Source of the DNA: Pedobacter lusitanus
Lineage (GTDB): Bacteria; Bacteroidota; Bacteroidia; Sphingobacteriales; Sphingobacteriaceae
Assembly: GCF_040026395.1 (NCBI RefSeq)
Contig: NZ_CP157278.1
Coordinates: 2,170,001 to 2,234,000 of the forward strand
Direction: 5' to 3'
DNA length: 64,000 nucleotides
The position numbers and the translations under genes were made by a program. Of this stretch, positions 45,405 through 55,098 are shown piece after piece. Positions within the stretch are counted from its first letter, which is position 1, and each line of letters starts with the position of its first letter. The notes beneath the pieces were generated by a model, which worked only from the letters and a program-made list of their open reading frames with translations, searched no databases and was not told the DNA's origin.

Positions 45405-45488
45405 AAGCACAAAAGTTTATTGGGCAAATATATGTATTTTCTGTTTTCCGTCCCTTAACACTATGTAATATATATATTAGCTTTTGAC

Positions 45489-45518
45489 TTTGAAATGTTA
45501 ATGAAAACATTAAATTTG
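45489..45518 (+). promoter_or_regulatory. Promoter of the DUF1573 gene
   Basis: -33 TTTG at 45489-45492 and -7 TAAATTTG at 45511-45518, 18 bp apart, 17 bp before the ATG. Confidence 0.7.
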
Positions 45519-45534
45519 TTCAAAAGATTTCAAT

Positions 45535-45921
45535 ATGAAAAAGCTAATTATACTATTAACCTTTGTCTTAGGTGTTACGGTTACTTCATTTGCACAAAGC
45601 AAACCAGCTGAATTTAAATTTGAAAAAGAGACTTATGACTTTGGAAAAATTCCATTGACCAGTCCGGTTTCAGTAGAATTTAAGTTCGTAAACGTTGGTG
45701 ATGAGCCATTGATTTTAACAAAAGTTGAAACAACCTGCGGATGTACAGTACCTACTTATACTCAAACCCCTATCAAAAAAGGAGAGTCTGGCTTAATTAA
45801 AGTGACTTATACCCCGGCTGGTTCACCATTGCCATTCAGCAAAAGTATCACCATCAATTCCAATGCTAAAACACCTACTAAAGTGTTGTACATTAAAGGA
45901 GAAACAGTAGCAGGTAAATAA
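45535..45921 (+). CDS. DUF1573 domain exported protein
   Basis: 128 residues. Signal peptide (MKKLIILLTFVLGVTVTSFA). A single Ig-like DUF1573 domain with ETYDFGKIP, VEFKFVNVGDEPLILTKVET, TCGCTVPTY and GLIKVTYTPAG. These small exported proteins are widespread in Bacteroidota; function unknown, possibly adhesion or periplasmic binding. Followed by a terminator. Confidence 0.92.
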   Translation: MKKLIILLTFVLGVTVTSFAQSKPAEFKFEKETYDFGKIPLTSPVSVEFKFVNVGDEPLILTKVETTCGCTVPTYTQTPIKKGESGLIKVTYTPAGSPLPFSKSITINSNAKTPTKVLYIKGETVAGK

Positions 45922-45948
45922 TCTGTAAAAAAATATTATTATCAATTA

Positions 45949-45980
45949 AACCTCGTTAAATCAACGAGGTTTTTTTTTAT
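45949..45980 (+). terminator. DUF1573 gene terminator
   Basis: Stem AACCTCGTT/AACGAGGTT with T run. The run leads into TATTTTTG (45978-45985), which could act as the -7 element of the next gene, 4 bp before its ATG. Confidence 0.8.
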
Positions 45981-45989
45981 TTTTGACCC

Positions 45990-47189
45990 ATGCCACATAT
46001 TTCAGAAAAAGGGATACAAATGCCCGCATCGCCTATAAGAAAACTAACTCCATTTGCCGATAAAGCAAAAAAGGACGGTAAAAAAGTTTATCATTTAAAT
46101 ATCGGCCAGCCGGACATCGCCACCCCGGAAGGCATGTTAAATGCTATCAAAAACATTGATTTCGACGTCTGGGCTTACACTCCGTCAGAAGGAACTTTAA
46201 GCTACAGAACAAAACTTACTGAATATTATAATAAACTGGGGTATAATATCACTCCTGAAGATATATTAGTTACTGTAGGTGGATCAGAAGCGATTACCAT
46301 CGCTATGCAAACCTGCGTAAATGAAGGTGATGAAATTATCATTCCTGAGCCTTTCTATGCAAACTATAATGGTTTTGCCTGTATGAGTAATGTAGTTGTA
46401 AAACCAATTCTCTCGCATATTGAAAATGGTTTCGCCCTACCTGAAATTGCTGAATTTGAGAAACTGATCACGAATAAAACCAAAGCGATCATTATCTGTA
46501 ACCCCAATAATCCAACGGGATATCTTTATTCAGGAGAAGAGCTTCAGGCACTGAAAGAATTATGTCTTAAATATGATTTATTCTTATTCTCTGATGAGGC
46601 TTACCGTGAATTCTGCTATGATGGCAGAGAATTCATCTCTCCTATGCACCTTGATGGCCTGGAAGAAAATGTAGTGATCATGGATACTGTTTCTAAAAGA
46701 TACAGTGCATGCGGCGCTCGTCTGGGCTGCCTAATCACTAAAAACAAAGAAGTGATCAAATCAGGATTAAAGTTTGCCCAGGCAAGATTAAGTCCGGGAA
46801 TGGTGGAACAGATTGCAGGATCTGCTGCTGTGGATACTCCTGACAGCTATTTTGAAGAGGTAAATAAGGAATATACTTTACGCAGAGATACTTTAGTATC
46901 AAGATTAAATGCTATTGATGGTGTTTTCTGCCCTAATCCGGGTGGAGCATTCTATGTAGTTGCCAAATTCCCTATTGATGATGCAGATGCATTTTGTCAG
47001 TGGATGCTGGAAAGTTTTGACCATGACGGCCAGACTGTAATGATGGCGCCAGCAACTGGTTTTTATTCAAGTCCCGGCTCTGGTAAAGATGAAGTGAGAA
47101 TGGCTTATGTATTAAATACTGATGATTTAAACAAAGCAATGGACTGTCTGACTTTAGCTTTAAAACAATATCCTGGTAAAACGAACTAA
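45990..47189 (+). CDS. PLP-dependent class I/II aminotransferase (aspartate aminotransferase-like)
   Basis: 399 residues. NPNNPTG at 171-177, SDEAYREF at 201-208, PLP Lys236 in DTVSKRYSACGARLG. The N-terminus MPHISEKGIQMPASPIRKL matches Bacteroidota aminotransferases of the aspartate/aromatic group. It could supply the last step of Phe or Tyr synthesis, but that is inference; it is not in the aro operon. Confidence 0.92.
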   Translation: MPHISEKGIQMPASPIRKLTPFADKAKKDGKKVYHLNIGQPDIATPEGMLNAIKNIDFDVWAYTPSEGTLSYRTKLTEYYNKLGYNITPEDILVTVGGSEAITIAMQTCVNEGDEIIIPEPFYANYNGFACMSNVVVKPILSHIENGFALPEIAEFEKLITNKTKAIIICNPNNPTGYLYSGEELQALKELCLKYDLFLFSDEAYREFCYDGREFISPMHLDGLEENVVIMDTVSKRYSACGARLGCLITKNKEVIKSGLKFAQARLSPGMVEQIAGSAAVDTPDSYFEEVNKEYTLRRDTLVSRLNAIDGVFCPNPGGAFYVVAKFPIDDADAFCQWMLESFDHDGQTVMMAPATGFYSSPGSGKDEVRMAYVLNTDDLNKAMDCLTLALKQYPGKTN

Positions 47190-47203
47190 TCTGATATCAG
47201 CCT

Positions 47204-47240
47204 AAAAAAGCCCTGCAGGATTAAATCTGCAGGGCTTTTT
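47204..47240. terminator. Bidirectional terminator, aminotransferase and GNAT
   Basis: Stem AAAAAGCCCTGCAG/CTGCAGGGCTTTTT between converging genes. Confidence 0.85.
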
Positions 47241-47242
47241 CT

Positions 47243-47692
47243 TTAGGAGACGATTTCCATATGCAGTATCGGAAAAGGTTTTCCCATACCGTCTAAAGCC
47301 GAGCGGCTGACGGTCTTGAATCCCATCTTTTCATAAAATCCTACTGCCTGCGGATTATCTTCGTTTACATCTACCTTATTTATTTTAAAAGTCTGCAGGG
47401 CGTGATTCAGCAGCTCTTTTCCGATTCCTTTGCCCATTACCCGGGGATGCACAAATAACATCTCCAGCTTGTCACTCTCTATTCCCATAAAACCTGTGAT
47501 CAGACCGTCCTGATCTCTGATACAAAACAAGCTGACCAGCTTAAAATATTCATTCAGTAATAACGATTTAAAGAAAGCGATATCCTGTTCGTTTAAGAAA
47601 TGGTGAGTTGCTCTGACAGAGGCTTCCCATAGTTCACCCATCTGAGCAAACTCTGATTCATCGGGGACATCTATTTTATAAGAACCTATCAT
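47243..47692 (-). CDS. GNAT family N-acetyltransferase
   Basis: About 149 residues from the ATG at 47692 (the longer reading uses a GTG). Acetyl-CoA-binding motif VHPRVMGKGIGKELLNHAL, then KVDVNEDNPQAVGFYEKMGF. Substrate unknown; similar to YjaB/PhnO-like small acetyltransferases. Confidence 0.85.
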   Translation of the reverse strand: MIGSYKIDVPDESEFAQMGELWEASVRATHHFLNEQDIAFFKSLLLNEYFKLVSLFCIRDQDGLITGFMGIESDKLEMLFVHPRVMGKGIGKELLNHALQTFKINKVDVNEDNPQAVGFYEKMGFKTVSRSALDGMGKPFPILHMEIVS

Positions 47693-47812
47693 AATATCAA
47701 ATTTAGGAAAAAAGGCAAAGTCCACGTTGATTAGATGCCTGAATCGTTTAATGTTACAGCCGAACAGGAATAATGAGAAGATGAAGCCTGCTCCAATATC
47801 ACCCGGAAGATT

Positions 47813-47986
47813 TTAAGGCTTTAAATCTTCTTCTTTCTCTTCTTTTGTTTCTGTCTGCGCTGACGGATATTTTTCTCTGTGGACAGGAACTGTAACGGGA
47901 CCACCAATACCAATCCCAAAGCAAGCTAATCCTATCAATAAGATCATGCAGATCAGACGCAAAACTTTCCTGATGCGTTTCATCAT
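47813..47986 (-). CDS. Small single-helix membrane protein
   Basis: 57 residues: MMKRIRKVLRLICMILLIGL then an ACFGIGIGGPVTVPVH segment and an acidic/basic tail ending EEKEEDLKP. One membrane helix near residues 8-28. This type of ~55-65 residue protein is common in Bacteroidota genomes and unannotated in function. Confidence 0.5.
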   Translation of the reverse strand: MMKRIRKVLRLICMILLIGLACFGIGIGGPVTVPVHREKYPSAQTETKEEKEEDLKP

Positions 47987-48059
47987 AACAAATAATAATA
48001 AACCAGGCTTTCAGGCCCCGGCTTTCATGAAGAAATTGTTATTATTTAAGGGGAATTAA

Positions 48060-48485
48060 TTAAGCGTTTTGCTTAATTACTGAAGAGAAGGCTGCTGCTT
48101 TGCGCCTTGGGTAATGATGAAGATGGTGTATAAACAGGCATCCTGCCGGAAGCTGAGTCAGGAGTAATACGACAACCAGATTAGTATTATATTCTATTTG
48201 CACCATCCTGCTTTTTAATAAAAGAATCAGGTTTTTGGAGCTGGACAGAAATATCTGCCGAAAATCTGCAGTGCGTAACTGCTGAAGAAAGCTGCGGTAA
48301 AAAACCTGAGGCTTGTAAGATTTTCCTGTATGTCCGGCTAATTTACCGGTAGAAAACTCCTGCCTGGTTACAGAACCCGAGGTCAGTCCACCTGAAATTG
48401 TAAACAGGCTAATCAATAATAAAACTGCAAGCATCCAGCGGGATGTTTGCAGTTTTATTGAATCTATAGCTGTTAATTTTTTCAT
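48060..48485 (-). CDS. Hypothetical membrane-associated protein
   Basis: 141 residues with an N-terminal hydrophobic segment (WMLAVLLLISLFTISGG) and a second near 100-118. Begins 2 nt after the stop of the COG3014 gene, so probably co-translated. Not recognised. Confidence 0.45.
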   Translation of the reverse strand: MKKLTAIDSIKLQTSRWMLAVLLLISLFTISGGLTSGSVTRQEFSTGKLAGHTGKSYKPQVFYRSFLQQLRTADFRQIFLSSSKNLILLLKSRMVQIEYNTNLVVVLLLTQLPAGCLFIHHLHHYPRRKAAAFSSVIKQNA

Positions 48486-48487
48486 GT

Positions 48488-49912
48488 TTAACGTAATGTT
48501 GAATAGTTATAAAACTGAATCCGGCCATTCCCGTTAACTTTAATGGTTTTGGTCTCCTCTGCTCCCTGAGCATTTTTAAGCGCTATTGTAATTTCATTCT
48601 CACCTGTTTTCAGCGGAATACGTGCGTAGGAAATATTAGCCGGCAAAGACTGCCAGTTACGGGTATCGGCTTTTTCTGACAACAGACTGTAAAGCTGTAT
48701 TCCGTATCCCAGACCTTCAAGTAAGGAGTTATTTTTCTGATTATCTCTTTTGGCACTTTCACGTAGAGCGAATTCTGCAACTTTCTTAACCGCAAGACGG
48801 GAAAGTACTTTGCTCATTTCATTTAGTGTTCTCTGCTGAAGAGTCCTGAATGCAAGGACATTAATATCTTCCGTTTTTTCGAGGTTTATATCGCCCTGAA
48901 CACCTTTAATCACAGCACTTGAATAAGATGATGGCTGAGCAATATATTTCGGGAAAGAAGCTCTTAAGCTCTCTACAGCAGAGATATTGAATTTATCCCT
49001 GTCGCCGCTATAAATAAACGGAATCAGTAAACCGCCGCCGGCATTGGTAAAAAACAGGTTTCCTCCATCACCTCTGGTTAAAGTGAAAAACAGGTCTTCC
49101 TGGGTTTTTACCGGTGCAAGGCCATTTTCCCAAAAGAAAATCAGTTCACCGCCTTCAGGGGCCTTTTCTGGTTTATATTTAATACCGAAAGCATTTTCAA
49201 ACTGTACAGCTTCTGAAGTAAATCCATTCAGATAAGCTGTTCTGATCACGTCTTTCTGCAGGCCTAAAGGCATTTGAGTACCATAATAGGTCTTATCAGG
49301 ACTTTTCTGATAAATTTCCACAGCATTCCGGTAAGAGATAAAAGCATTATTGATATCGTTATTGCTTTCATATATCATCCCCTGCAGGGTTAATGAAAAA
49401 GCATCCTGCGCATAACGTTTATCCTTATTATTGAATTTGTCGTTCTGCTCCTGTGTTTGCAGACTGATACGTCTGGCTTCCACAACTGCCTCATCTGTCT
49501 GGTGAAGATAAAGGTAATTGAGTGCCTTGTAATAATGGATCATGAATTTCTCGAAATCCTCTCCTTTATAACGTTGTGTCATCGGGTTAACCAATACACC
49601 AACAGTAGCATCCAGTGTACCGGTCAAGCCTATTTCCAGCAGCTGATCGGCCTCATTAAAATATCTGTTACTGTTTTCATAATCTCCAAGCAGATGACTT
49701 ACCCTCCCTTTTTCCATCAGAAAAAGAAGCTTATTTCTCGGTTTCTGGATCAGACTGTTCTTATCCAGCTCCTTTTGTGCTTCTGTATAGTTTCCGGCAG
49801 AAATATTTTTATAATAGGGAGTGATACGGTCGTTATAACTTGCGCAACCAAATAAAAAAAGCATCAATCCTACAACTGATGCCCGAAGAATATACGTACG
49901 AATGGTTGTCAT
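48488..49912 (-). CDS. COG3014-family lipoprotein
   Basis: 474 residues. Lipoprotein signal with lipobox LFGCA. TPR-like helices in the N-terminal half (NISAGNYTEAQKELD, YKALNYLYLHQTDEAVVEA, AFISYRNAVEIYQKSP) and a beta-rich C-terminal half. COG3014 genes accompany LpoB-type genes in many Gram-negatives and are linked to outer-membrane and peptidoglycan synthesis control, as seen here. Confidence 0.85.
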   Translation of the reverse strand: MTTIRTYILRASVVGLMLFLFGCASYNDRITPYYKNISAGNYTEAQKELDKNSLIQKPRNKLLFLMEKGRVSHLLGDYENSNRYFNEADQLLEIGLTGTLDATVGVLVNPMTQRYKGEDFEKFMIHYYKALNYLYLHQTDEAVVEARRISLQTQEQNDKFNNKDKRYAQDAFSLTLQGMIYESNNDINNAFISYRNAVEIYQKSPDKTYYGTQMPLGLQKDVIRTAYLNGFTSEAVQFENAFGIKYKPEKAPEGGELIFFWENGLAPVKTQEDLFFTLTRGDGGNLFFTNAGGGLLIPFIYSGDRDKFNISAVESLRASFPKYIAQPSSYSSAVIKGVQGDINLEKTEDINVLAFRTLQQRTLNEMSKVLSRLAVKKVAEFALRESAKRDNQKNNSLLEGLGYGIQLYSLLSEKADTRNWQSLPANISYARIPLKTGENEITIALKNAQGAEETKTIKVNGNGRIQFYNYSTLR

Positions 49913-49975
49913 ATTAGCTATAAACTGCCCTGAACATCAGGAAACCGATCTTCAGGGCAATGGGAAATTACGGGA

Positions 49976-50572
49976 TTAGTTTTTAACGTACTTGGCAATT
50001 TTCTTTTCTCCTATCCAAACGATCTCATTGGTCTGGATGTTGGTCAGTTCAAGATTTACCTGATAATAAACTACTTTCTGACGTTTGTGCGCATCAACGA
50101 TAGAGTTTATAGATCCCTGTAGAATAAAGTCAGCTCCGTTTTCCAAACCAAACTTCTTAATGGTTGAATTAGAAGCGTTAGTTTGCTGATCTGCCTTTTC
50201 TGCACGTAATTCTTCACGTTTTTTGCCACCCTGTACCAAACGTACTCTCTGGGTCTGAACGAAAGAACTTTCTATATCTTTCACGAATGTCTCAGCATCA
50301 ATATGCTCATGACTTTTATTCTGAACAAATCCAACAATCACTACCGGCTTTTTGCCCTGATGCTCTTCCTGATGCGTTCCAATCCATCCTGCATTCAGGA
50401 TGTTTTTGGTTAACTCATCTGCCACCATTCTCGAATCACTGTTATTCCATGAACCGCTGATATCTATTGTCTGATCTGTACTCACACGTGTTACCTGTCT
50501 GGATGAGCATGATGCAATCATCATTCCTGAAGCGGCAAGCGCAGTAACCGTTAATAATTTATTGAATCTCAT
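49976..50572 (-). CDS. LpoB-like penicillin-binding protein activator, lipoprotein
   Basis: 198 residues. Lipoprotein signal (lipobox IASC). DISGSWNNSDSRMVADELT, VVIVGFVQNKSHEHIDAETF and GADFILQGSI fit the LpoB/COG3417 family, outer-membrane lipoproteins that activate class A PBPs in Enterobacteria. Second gene of the minus-strand envelope cluster. Confidence 0.88.
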   Translation of the reverse strand: MRFNKLLTVTALAASGMMIASCSSRQVTRVSTDQTIDISGSWNNSDSRMVADELTKNILNAGWIGTHQEEHQGKKPVVIVGFVQNKSHEHIDAETFVKDIESSFVQTQRVRLVQGGKKREELRAEKADQQTNASNSTIKKFGLENGADFILQGSINSIVDAHKRQKVVYYQVNLELTNIQTNEIVWIGEKKIAKYVKN

Positions 50573-50622
50573 TTGTGTTATTCGGGGTTTTTATAATTGT
50601 TAGATCGTATTTCCGGAAATTG

Positions 50623-51009
50623 TTACCAGCCAAACCAAAAATTACTGCGGCGACCATAATAGTTACCGAAGTTATAGTTATATCCTCCATAAGGGTAATA
50701 ACTGGAACCGAAGCTCAGTGAAGGGTAAAAATCACCATAATAGCCATTCATACGTTCCTGATGTCTCCATTCACGTCTTTGCTGGCGACGCTCTAATTTA
50801 GCCTGATACCAGTCATAGGCTTTATAGGTATTTTGTACTGTAGTACCCTGCTGGCTAAGCAAAGAATCTGCAACTTTAAAATATTTATCCTGACTTTCTT
50901 TATATCTTGGATTTTGGTCCGGAGCTAAACCAGACTGCTGTGCGCTTGCTGTTCCAGCGTAAAGAGCACCGAACAACAGGCTTGTGATAACGATTAGATT
51001 CCTTTTCAT
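50623..51009 (-). CDS. Exported hypothetical protein, Tyr/Gly/Asn-rich C-terminus
   Basis: 128 residues from the ATG at 51009. Signal peptide (LIVITSLLFGALYAGTASA). Basic middle (LERRQQRREWRHQERM) and a C-terminus of Tyr/Gly/Asn repeats (YYPYGGYNYNFGNYYG). First gene of the LpoB-COG3014 cluster; presumably envelope-located. Confidence 0.65.
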   Translation of the reverse strand: MKRNLIVITSLLFGALYAGTASAQQSGLAPDQNPRYKESQDKYFKVADSLLSQQGTTVQNTYKAYDWYQAKLERRQQRREWRHQERMNGYYGDFYPSLSFGSSYYPYGGYNYNFGNYYGRRSNFWFGW

Positions 51010-51147
51010 GACCATTAATTTAATTATAACAAAAATAAGTAAAATTCACTTCAGGTGTACAAATCTGCTGCCAGCTTTGAGTTAATTTAACGTTTTTTAA
51101 CGAAACTTTGATAATTCAGTCTGACAAATTTCTGTTTCCCTGTCATT

Positions 51148-52569
51148 TCATTTCTTTTGTAACTTAATATCATCTATAATTATTACTGCAGAACTGTTAT
51201 TGCTAAAGCTGACACGAACTGTTTTCATCTGCCCGGGATTACTCCCAGTGGTTGAAAAATCCATTGAATGACCACTAAATTCCTGTCTTGCCCGTGCTAT
51301 TTCCTGTCTCCCTTTTTCCGGTTTTCCACTTACGGGGATAAGGTTATCCAGTCTGGCTGTCAGACTACCACTGCCCTTACTCCAGTAATCCAGTTTATAA
51401 GTGGTTTCAGGTTCTAAATACAAATACTGAGCAATAGTCTGTCCGGGTGCAAGTATTAAACTCTGATGCCCCGTTCTTTTGATCGAACTGGTCAATTGTG
51501 CTGTTCCGGTCCATGGAAATAGCTGCCTGAATTCAAAAGATGAATTAGCAAGCTCATTCCCTTTTTCAACAGGCCATTGATAACCCCGGACATAATCAAC
51601 TTCCATATCTACTTCGCCATTTTTGCCATAGCTACCTAACAGCAGATTCATAAAATGATCCGGCGACTTAATATCAGCGGGATCGCTCCACTCCTTCTTC
51701 AATTCTCCGTTTACATAAAATTTTAATCCTGCAGGTGTCCAGAGTAGTCCATGTGTTACCCATTTATCAATGATCTCTACATCTTTGACGTCAAATTGCC
51801 CGATATTATGCAAGAACTTACCCGTAGAATCTACATTACCATGTAAAACAACTTCGGAGTTCAGATTCTCAAATACATCTATTTCAAATACTTGTCCATG
51901 TGGCCTGATTCCTTTTACCTCTTTTGCTTTATAGCCATCTTCTATATAATACCTTGGCCCGGGACCTGGTGAATCAAACCAGTAAGCTGTATTGACAAGT
52001 TCTGCGTTCTTAGCAGCTTTTCTTTTAACTCTTACTTCAAAATAGCCACCACGTTTATTGTCCAACAGATTTTCGTTACTATTCCAGTCATAGGTTTGTA
52101 TAGACGATATTTTACGTCCTGATGTCCAATAGGGCTTTACAGGAATAGAGTCGTTGGTTATCAGATGCAGTGAATTTCCGGTAAATTTAAATCCTGGTTC
52201 GGGCAGAGTATCTGCTTTAAACGCTGCCCAATTGTATTTTTCCACGTAATCGAGATTGGAATAATACTGAGTAAACCATTTATTCCTGTTCAGCATCGCA
52301 TCATTAAATTCATCATGCCAGAATAGTTTCATTCCTTCAGGAACAGCAGCTGATGAGGGTATGGAAAGCTGGTTGACTTCTTCCCGGTCAATCTTCCATT
52401 TTTTGGAGGTGAATACTTTAGCAAAGCTTTTTAAGGTACCGAAACTGGCAGCTGCTGATTGATTAACCGCTGTTAACCATATGTAATAATTAGTCTCTGG
52501 GCTAATAGAAATTCCCTTCAAATAAAAACTGTATGATATAGTAATTAAAAATCCGTTCCATTTGTTCAA
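51148..52569 (-). CDS. GH16 family glycoside hydrolase, N-terminus uncertain
   Basis: Up to 473 residues, beginning only at a TTG. The GH16 domain starts at about Met80 (KLFWHDEFND) and has the catalytic E229-I-D-V-F-E234 motif; substrates include beta-glucans, agar, porphyran and carrageenan. A CBM-like beta domain follows from about residue 340. No signal peptide is visible and the first 79 residues look like the end of another extracellular domain, so the gene is probably truncated at its 5' end. Confidence 0.75.
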   Translation of the reverse strand: MNKWNGFLITISYSFYLKGISISPETNYYIWLTAVNQSAAASFGTLKSFAKVFTSKKWKIDREEVNQLSIPSSAAVPEGMKLFWHDEFNDAMLNRNKWFTQYYSNLDYVEKYNWAAFKADTLPEPGFKFTGNSLHLITNDSIPVKPYWTSGRKISSIQTYDWNSNENLLDNKRGGYFEVRVKRKAAKNAELVNTAYWFDSPGPGPRYYIEDGYKAKEVKGIRPHGQVFEIDVFENLNSEVVLHGNVDSTGKFLHNIGQFDVKDVEIIDKWVTHGLLWTPAGLKFYVNGELKKEWSDPADIKSPDHFMNLLLGSYGKNGEVDMEVDYVRGYQWPVEKGNELANSSFEFRQLFPWTGTAQLTSSIKRTGHQSLILAPGQTIAQYLYLEPETTYKLDYWSKGSGSLTARLDNLIPVSGKPEKGRQEIARARQEFSGHSMDFSTTGSNPGQMKTVRVSFSNNSSAVIIIDDIKLQKK

Positions 52570-52620
52570 AACAGGGACTAATTGGGAGAACTAATAATTA
52601 ATAGTGATATTTGGCACATC

Positions 52621-52646
52621 TATATATATATATATATATATATATA
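52621..52646. repeat. (TA)13 dinucleotide tract
   Basis: Twenty-six bp of uninterrupted TA between the GH16 start and the DUF3078 start (ATG at 52671), just downstream of a near-consensus -7 sequence GATATTTG (about 52605-52612). It lies in the untranslated leader or spacer of the DUF3078 gene and could vary in length. Confidence 0.8.
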
Positions 52647-52670
52647 ATAATAAAAAACAGATCTATACTT

Positions 52671-53561
52671 ATGAAAAAACTTATCCTATCATTATCACTG
52701 GCTGCCATCAGTCTGATTGGCTATGCGCAGGAGGCTCCAAAAGTTGACACCACAAAAAGATGGACTATTCACGGAGAAAATACATTGTTAATTAATCAGA
52801 GTTCATTTTCCAACTGGTCTTCTGGCGGGGTGAATTCAATAGCAGGAAATATCCTTTTCAATTATGATTTCAATTATAAAAAGGATGTCTGGAGCTGGGA
52901 CAACAAAGTAATCTTAGGTTACGGATTGAGTAAACAACAGGATGTTGGTACCCGTAAGAACGATGACAGAATTATTTTAAACAGTTTACTGGGGCGTCAG
53001 GCTTCTAAATACTGGTTGTATACATTTTATGCGAATTTCCAGACTCAGTTCGCCAAGGGATATAATTATTCGACAAATCCTCAGACTTTAATTTCTAATT
53101 TCCTTGCTCCTGCTTACCTGACCTTCGGTCCTGGTTTTGCTTATAAACGTTCTGATAATTTCAGAGTGAATATTTCGCCTGCTGCTGCCCGTATTATCAT
53201 GGTGAATGATAATTATCTTTCGTCAATTGGTGCATTTGGTGTTGATCCGGGTAAAAAGAGCAAATTCCAATTAGGTGCTTCATTAGATGCTTATTATAAA
53301 GTAAATCTTTTGGAGAACATCAGTTTAGAAAATACTTTGAAACTGTATTCTGACTATCTGGATAAACCAGGAAACATCTATACGGATTATACAGCTAATC
53401 TTTTTATGAAAGTGAACAAATTTGTCACTGTTAATGCTGGAGTTCAATTGATTTATGATGATAAAACTAATATCCCATATCTTGATAATGGAGTAACAAG
53501 AAATAAAAAAGCATTACAGGTAAAACAGATTTTTGGCGCTGGTGTAACTTACAAATTCTAG
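52671..53561 (+). CDS. DUF3078 outer-membrane-associated protein
   Basis: 296 residues from the ATG at 52671, the first giving a signal peptide (MKKLILSLSLAAISLIGYAQ). WTIHGENTLLINQSSFSNWSSGGVNS is the DUF3078 signature; the rest consists of beta-strand repeats ending in a C-terminal F, as in outer-membrane barrels. The family is Bacteroidota-specific and of unknown function. Confidence 0.9.
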   Translation: MKKLILSLSLAAISLIGYAQEAPKVDTTKRWTIHGENTLLINQSSFSNWSSGGVNSIAGNILFNYDFNYKKDVWSWDNKVILGYGLSKQQDVGTRKNDDRIILNSLLGRQASKYWLYTFYANFQTQFAKGYNYSTNPQTLISNFLAPAYLTFGPGFAYKRSDNFRVNISPAAARIIMVNDNYLSSIGAFGVDPGKKSKFQLGASLDAYYKVNLLENISLENTLKLYSDYLDKPGNIYTDYTANLFMKVNKFVTVNAGVQLIYDDKTNIPYLDNGVTRNKKALQVKQIFGAGVTYKF

Positions 53562-53603
53562 TTATCACAGCTATGATTTTATCAGTCATAGTTGATTTCC
53601 TAT

Positions 53604-53648
53604 AAAAAAAGGGAGGCTGCATTTAATAAATACAGCCTCCCTTTTTTT
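53604..53648. terminator. Bidirectional terminator, DUF3078 and MFS genes
   Basis: Stem AAAAAAAGGGAGGCTG/CAGCCTCCCTTTTTTT with an additional inner stem. Confidence 0.85.
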
Positions 53649-53709
53649 ATATATCAAGTCATTCTTTTTAAACAATTCTATACATCTGTCTTGTCGTTAA
53701 ACATTTTGT

Positions 53710-55053
53710 CTAGCCATCCTGATCTTCATTGAGCTTAGAAGTTTCTTTGGAATCTTTCATAAATACATAAACAAGCAGCGACATAAATATACAGCCTGTG
53801 ATATACCAATAAAAATAAGGTTCATGCCCTATCTTTTTAAACCATAAGGCCAGATATTCTACTGTACCTCCAAATATGGCTACGGTGATACCATATGGTA
53901 ATCCGACTCCGAGTGCTCTGATCTGTGCAGGAAACAACTCAGCTTTCACGATCGCATTGATACTGGTATAACCGCTCACTATAATCAGCGCTGCCAGTAA
54001 AAGGAAAAAAGCGCCCCACTGCGAAGTCGTATTACTTAATGTTGTCAGCAGAGGCACGGTAAAGATGGTTCCCAGCACACCAAAACCAATAAGTAATGGC
54101 TTGCGGCCAATGCGATCAGAAAGACTGCCAAACAAAGGCTGAAGCACTGCAAAGATGAAAAGAGAAGAAAATGATAATAATGTGGCTTCTCCTTTGGTCA
54201 GATGTACCGTATTCACGAGGAATTTCTGCATGTAAGTGGTATAGGTATAAAACGCAAGTGTTCCTCCCAGCGTAAGTCCGATTACTGTGAATATCGCTTT
54301 AGGATGTTTCAGCAATTCTCTGATTGTTCCGTTATTATCATCTTTTTTACTTTTCTGTGCTTCAAATGCTTTGGTTTCGTGCAGGCTTTTACGCAGATAC
54401 AACGCTACAACAGAAAGTATTGCGCCTATGACAAAAGGAATACGCCATCCCCAGGAGATCAATTGTTCTTCTGTGAGTATTCTTTGCAAGATAATCTGAA
54501 TCCCTAATGCAATAAGCTGTCCGCCAATTAATGTAACATACTGAAAACTGGAGTAAAAACCACGTCTGTTTTTAGTTGCCATTTCACTGAGATAGGTTGC
54601 CGAAACCCCGTATTCACCACCAACGCTAAGTCCCTGCAATAATCTGGCTACCAGCAATAACACCGGAGCAACCAGTCCAATAGTTTTAAATGTAGGGGTA
54701 AGTGCAATGAGTAAGGAACCCAGGGACATGAGTAATACTGAAAGCGTCATACTTTGTTTACGCCCTATTTTATCAGCAATGCGGCCAAACATCCATCCGC
54801 CTATAGGACGCATCAGAAAACCGAGTGCAAAGATACCTGCAGTGTTGAGTAATTGTGCTGTTGAACTGCCCGAAGGGAAAAAGGAAGAAGAGAAATAAAT
54901 AGCAAATGCAGAATAGGCATACCAGTCATACCATTCCACCAGATTCCCTACGGAGCCTCCAAAAATGGCTTTTAATCTTTGTTTTGAAATTTTAGGTGAC
55001 TCCTGATTTTCATCAGTCAGTTTTTTTATCGGAGATGTGGTCTGTTGATTCAT
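53710..55053 (-). CDS. MFS transporter, metabolite:H+ symporter (MHS) family
   Basis: 447 residues, twelve predicted helices. MHS signatures: GNLVEWYDWYAYSAFAIYF at the N-terminus, GRIADKIGRKQSM in loop 2-3, GSLSDRIGRKPLL in the second half. Related to ProP and KgtP, which import proline/betaine or 2-oxoglutarate. The porin gene lies 45 bp upstream on the same strand, suggesting a two-membrane uptake pair. Confidence 0.88.
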   Translation of the reverse strand: MNQQTTSPIKKLTDENQESPKISKQRLKAIFGGSVGNLVEWYDWYAYSAFAIYFSSSFFPSGSSTAQLLNTAGIFALGFLMRPIGGWMFGRIADKIGRKQSMTLSVLLMSLGSLLIALTPTFKTIGLVAPVLLLVARLLQGLSVGGEYGVSATYLSEMATKNRRGFYSSFQYVTLIGGQLIALGIQIILQRILTEEQLISWGWRIPFVIGAILSVVALYLRKSLHETKAFEAQKSKKDDNNGTIRELLKHPKAIFTVIGLTLGGTLAFYTYTTYMQKFLVNTVHLTKGEATLLSFSSLFIFAVLQPLFGSLSDRIGRKPLLIGFGVLGTIFTVPLLTTLSNTTSQWGAFFLLLAALIIVSGYTSINAIVKAELFPAQIRALGVGLPYGITVAIFGGTVEYLALWFKKIGHEPYFYWYITGCIFMSLLVYVFMKDSKETSKLNEDQDG

Positions 55054-55098
55054 ATGATAATATTTTTAGATAATCTTATAATTGGTCATGGGGATACT

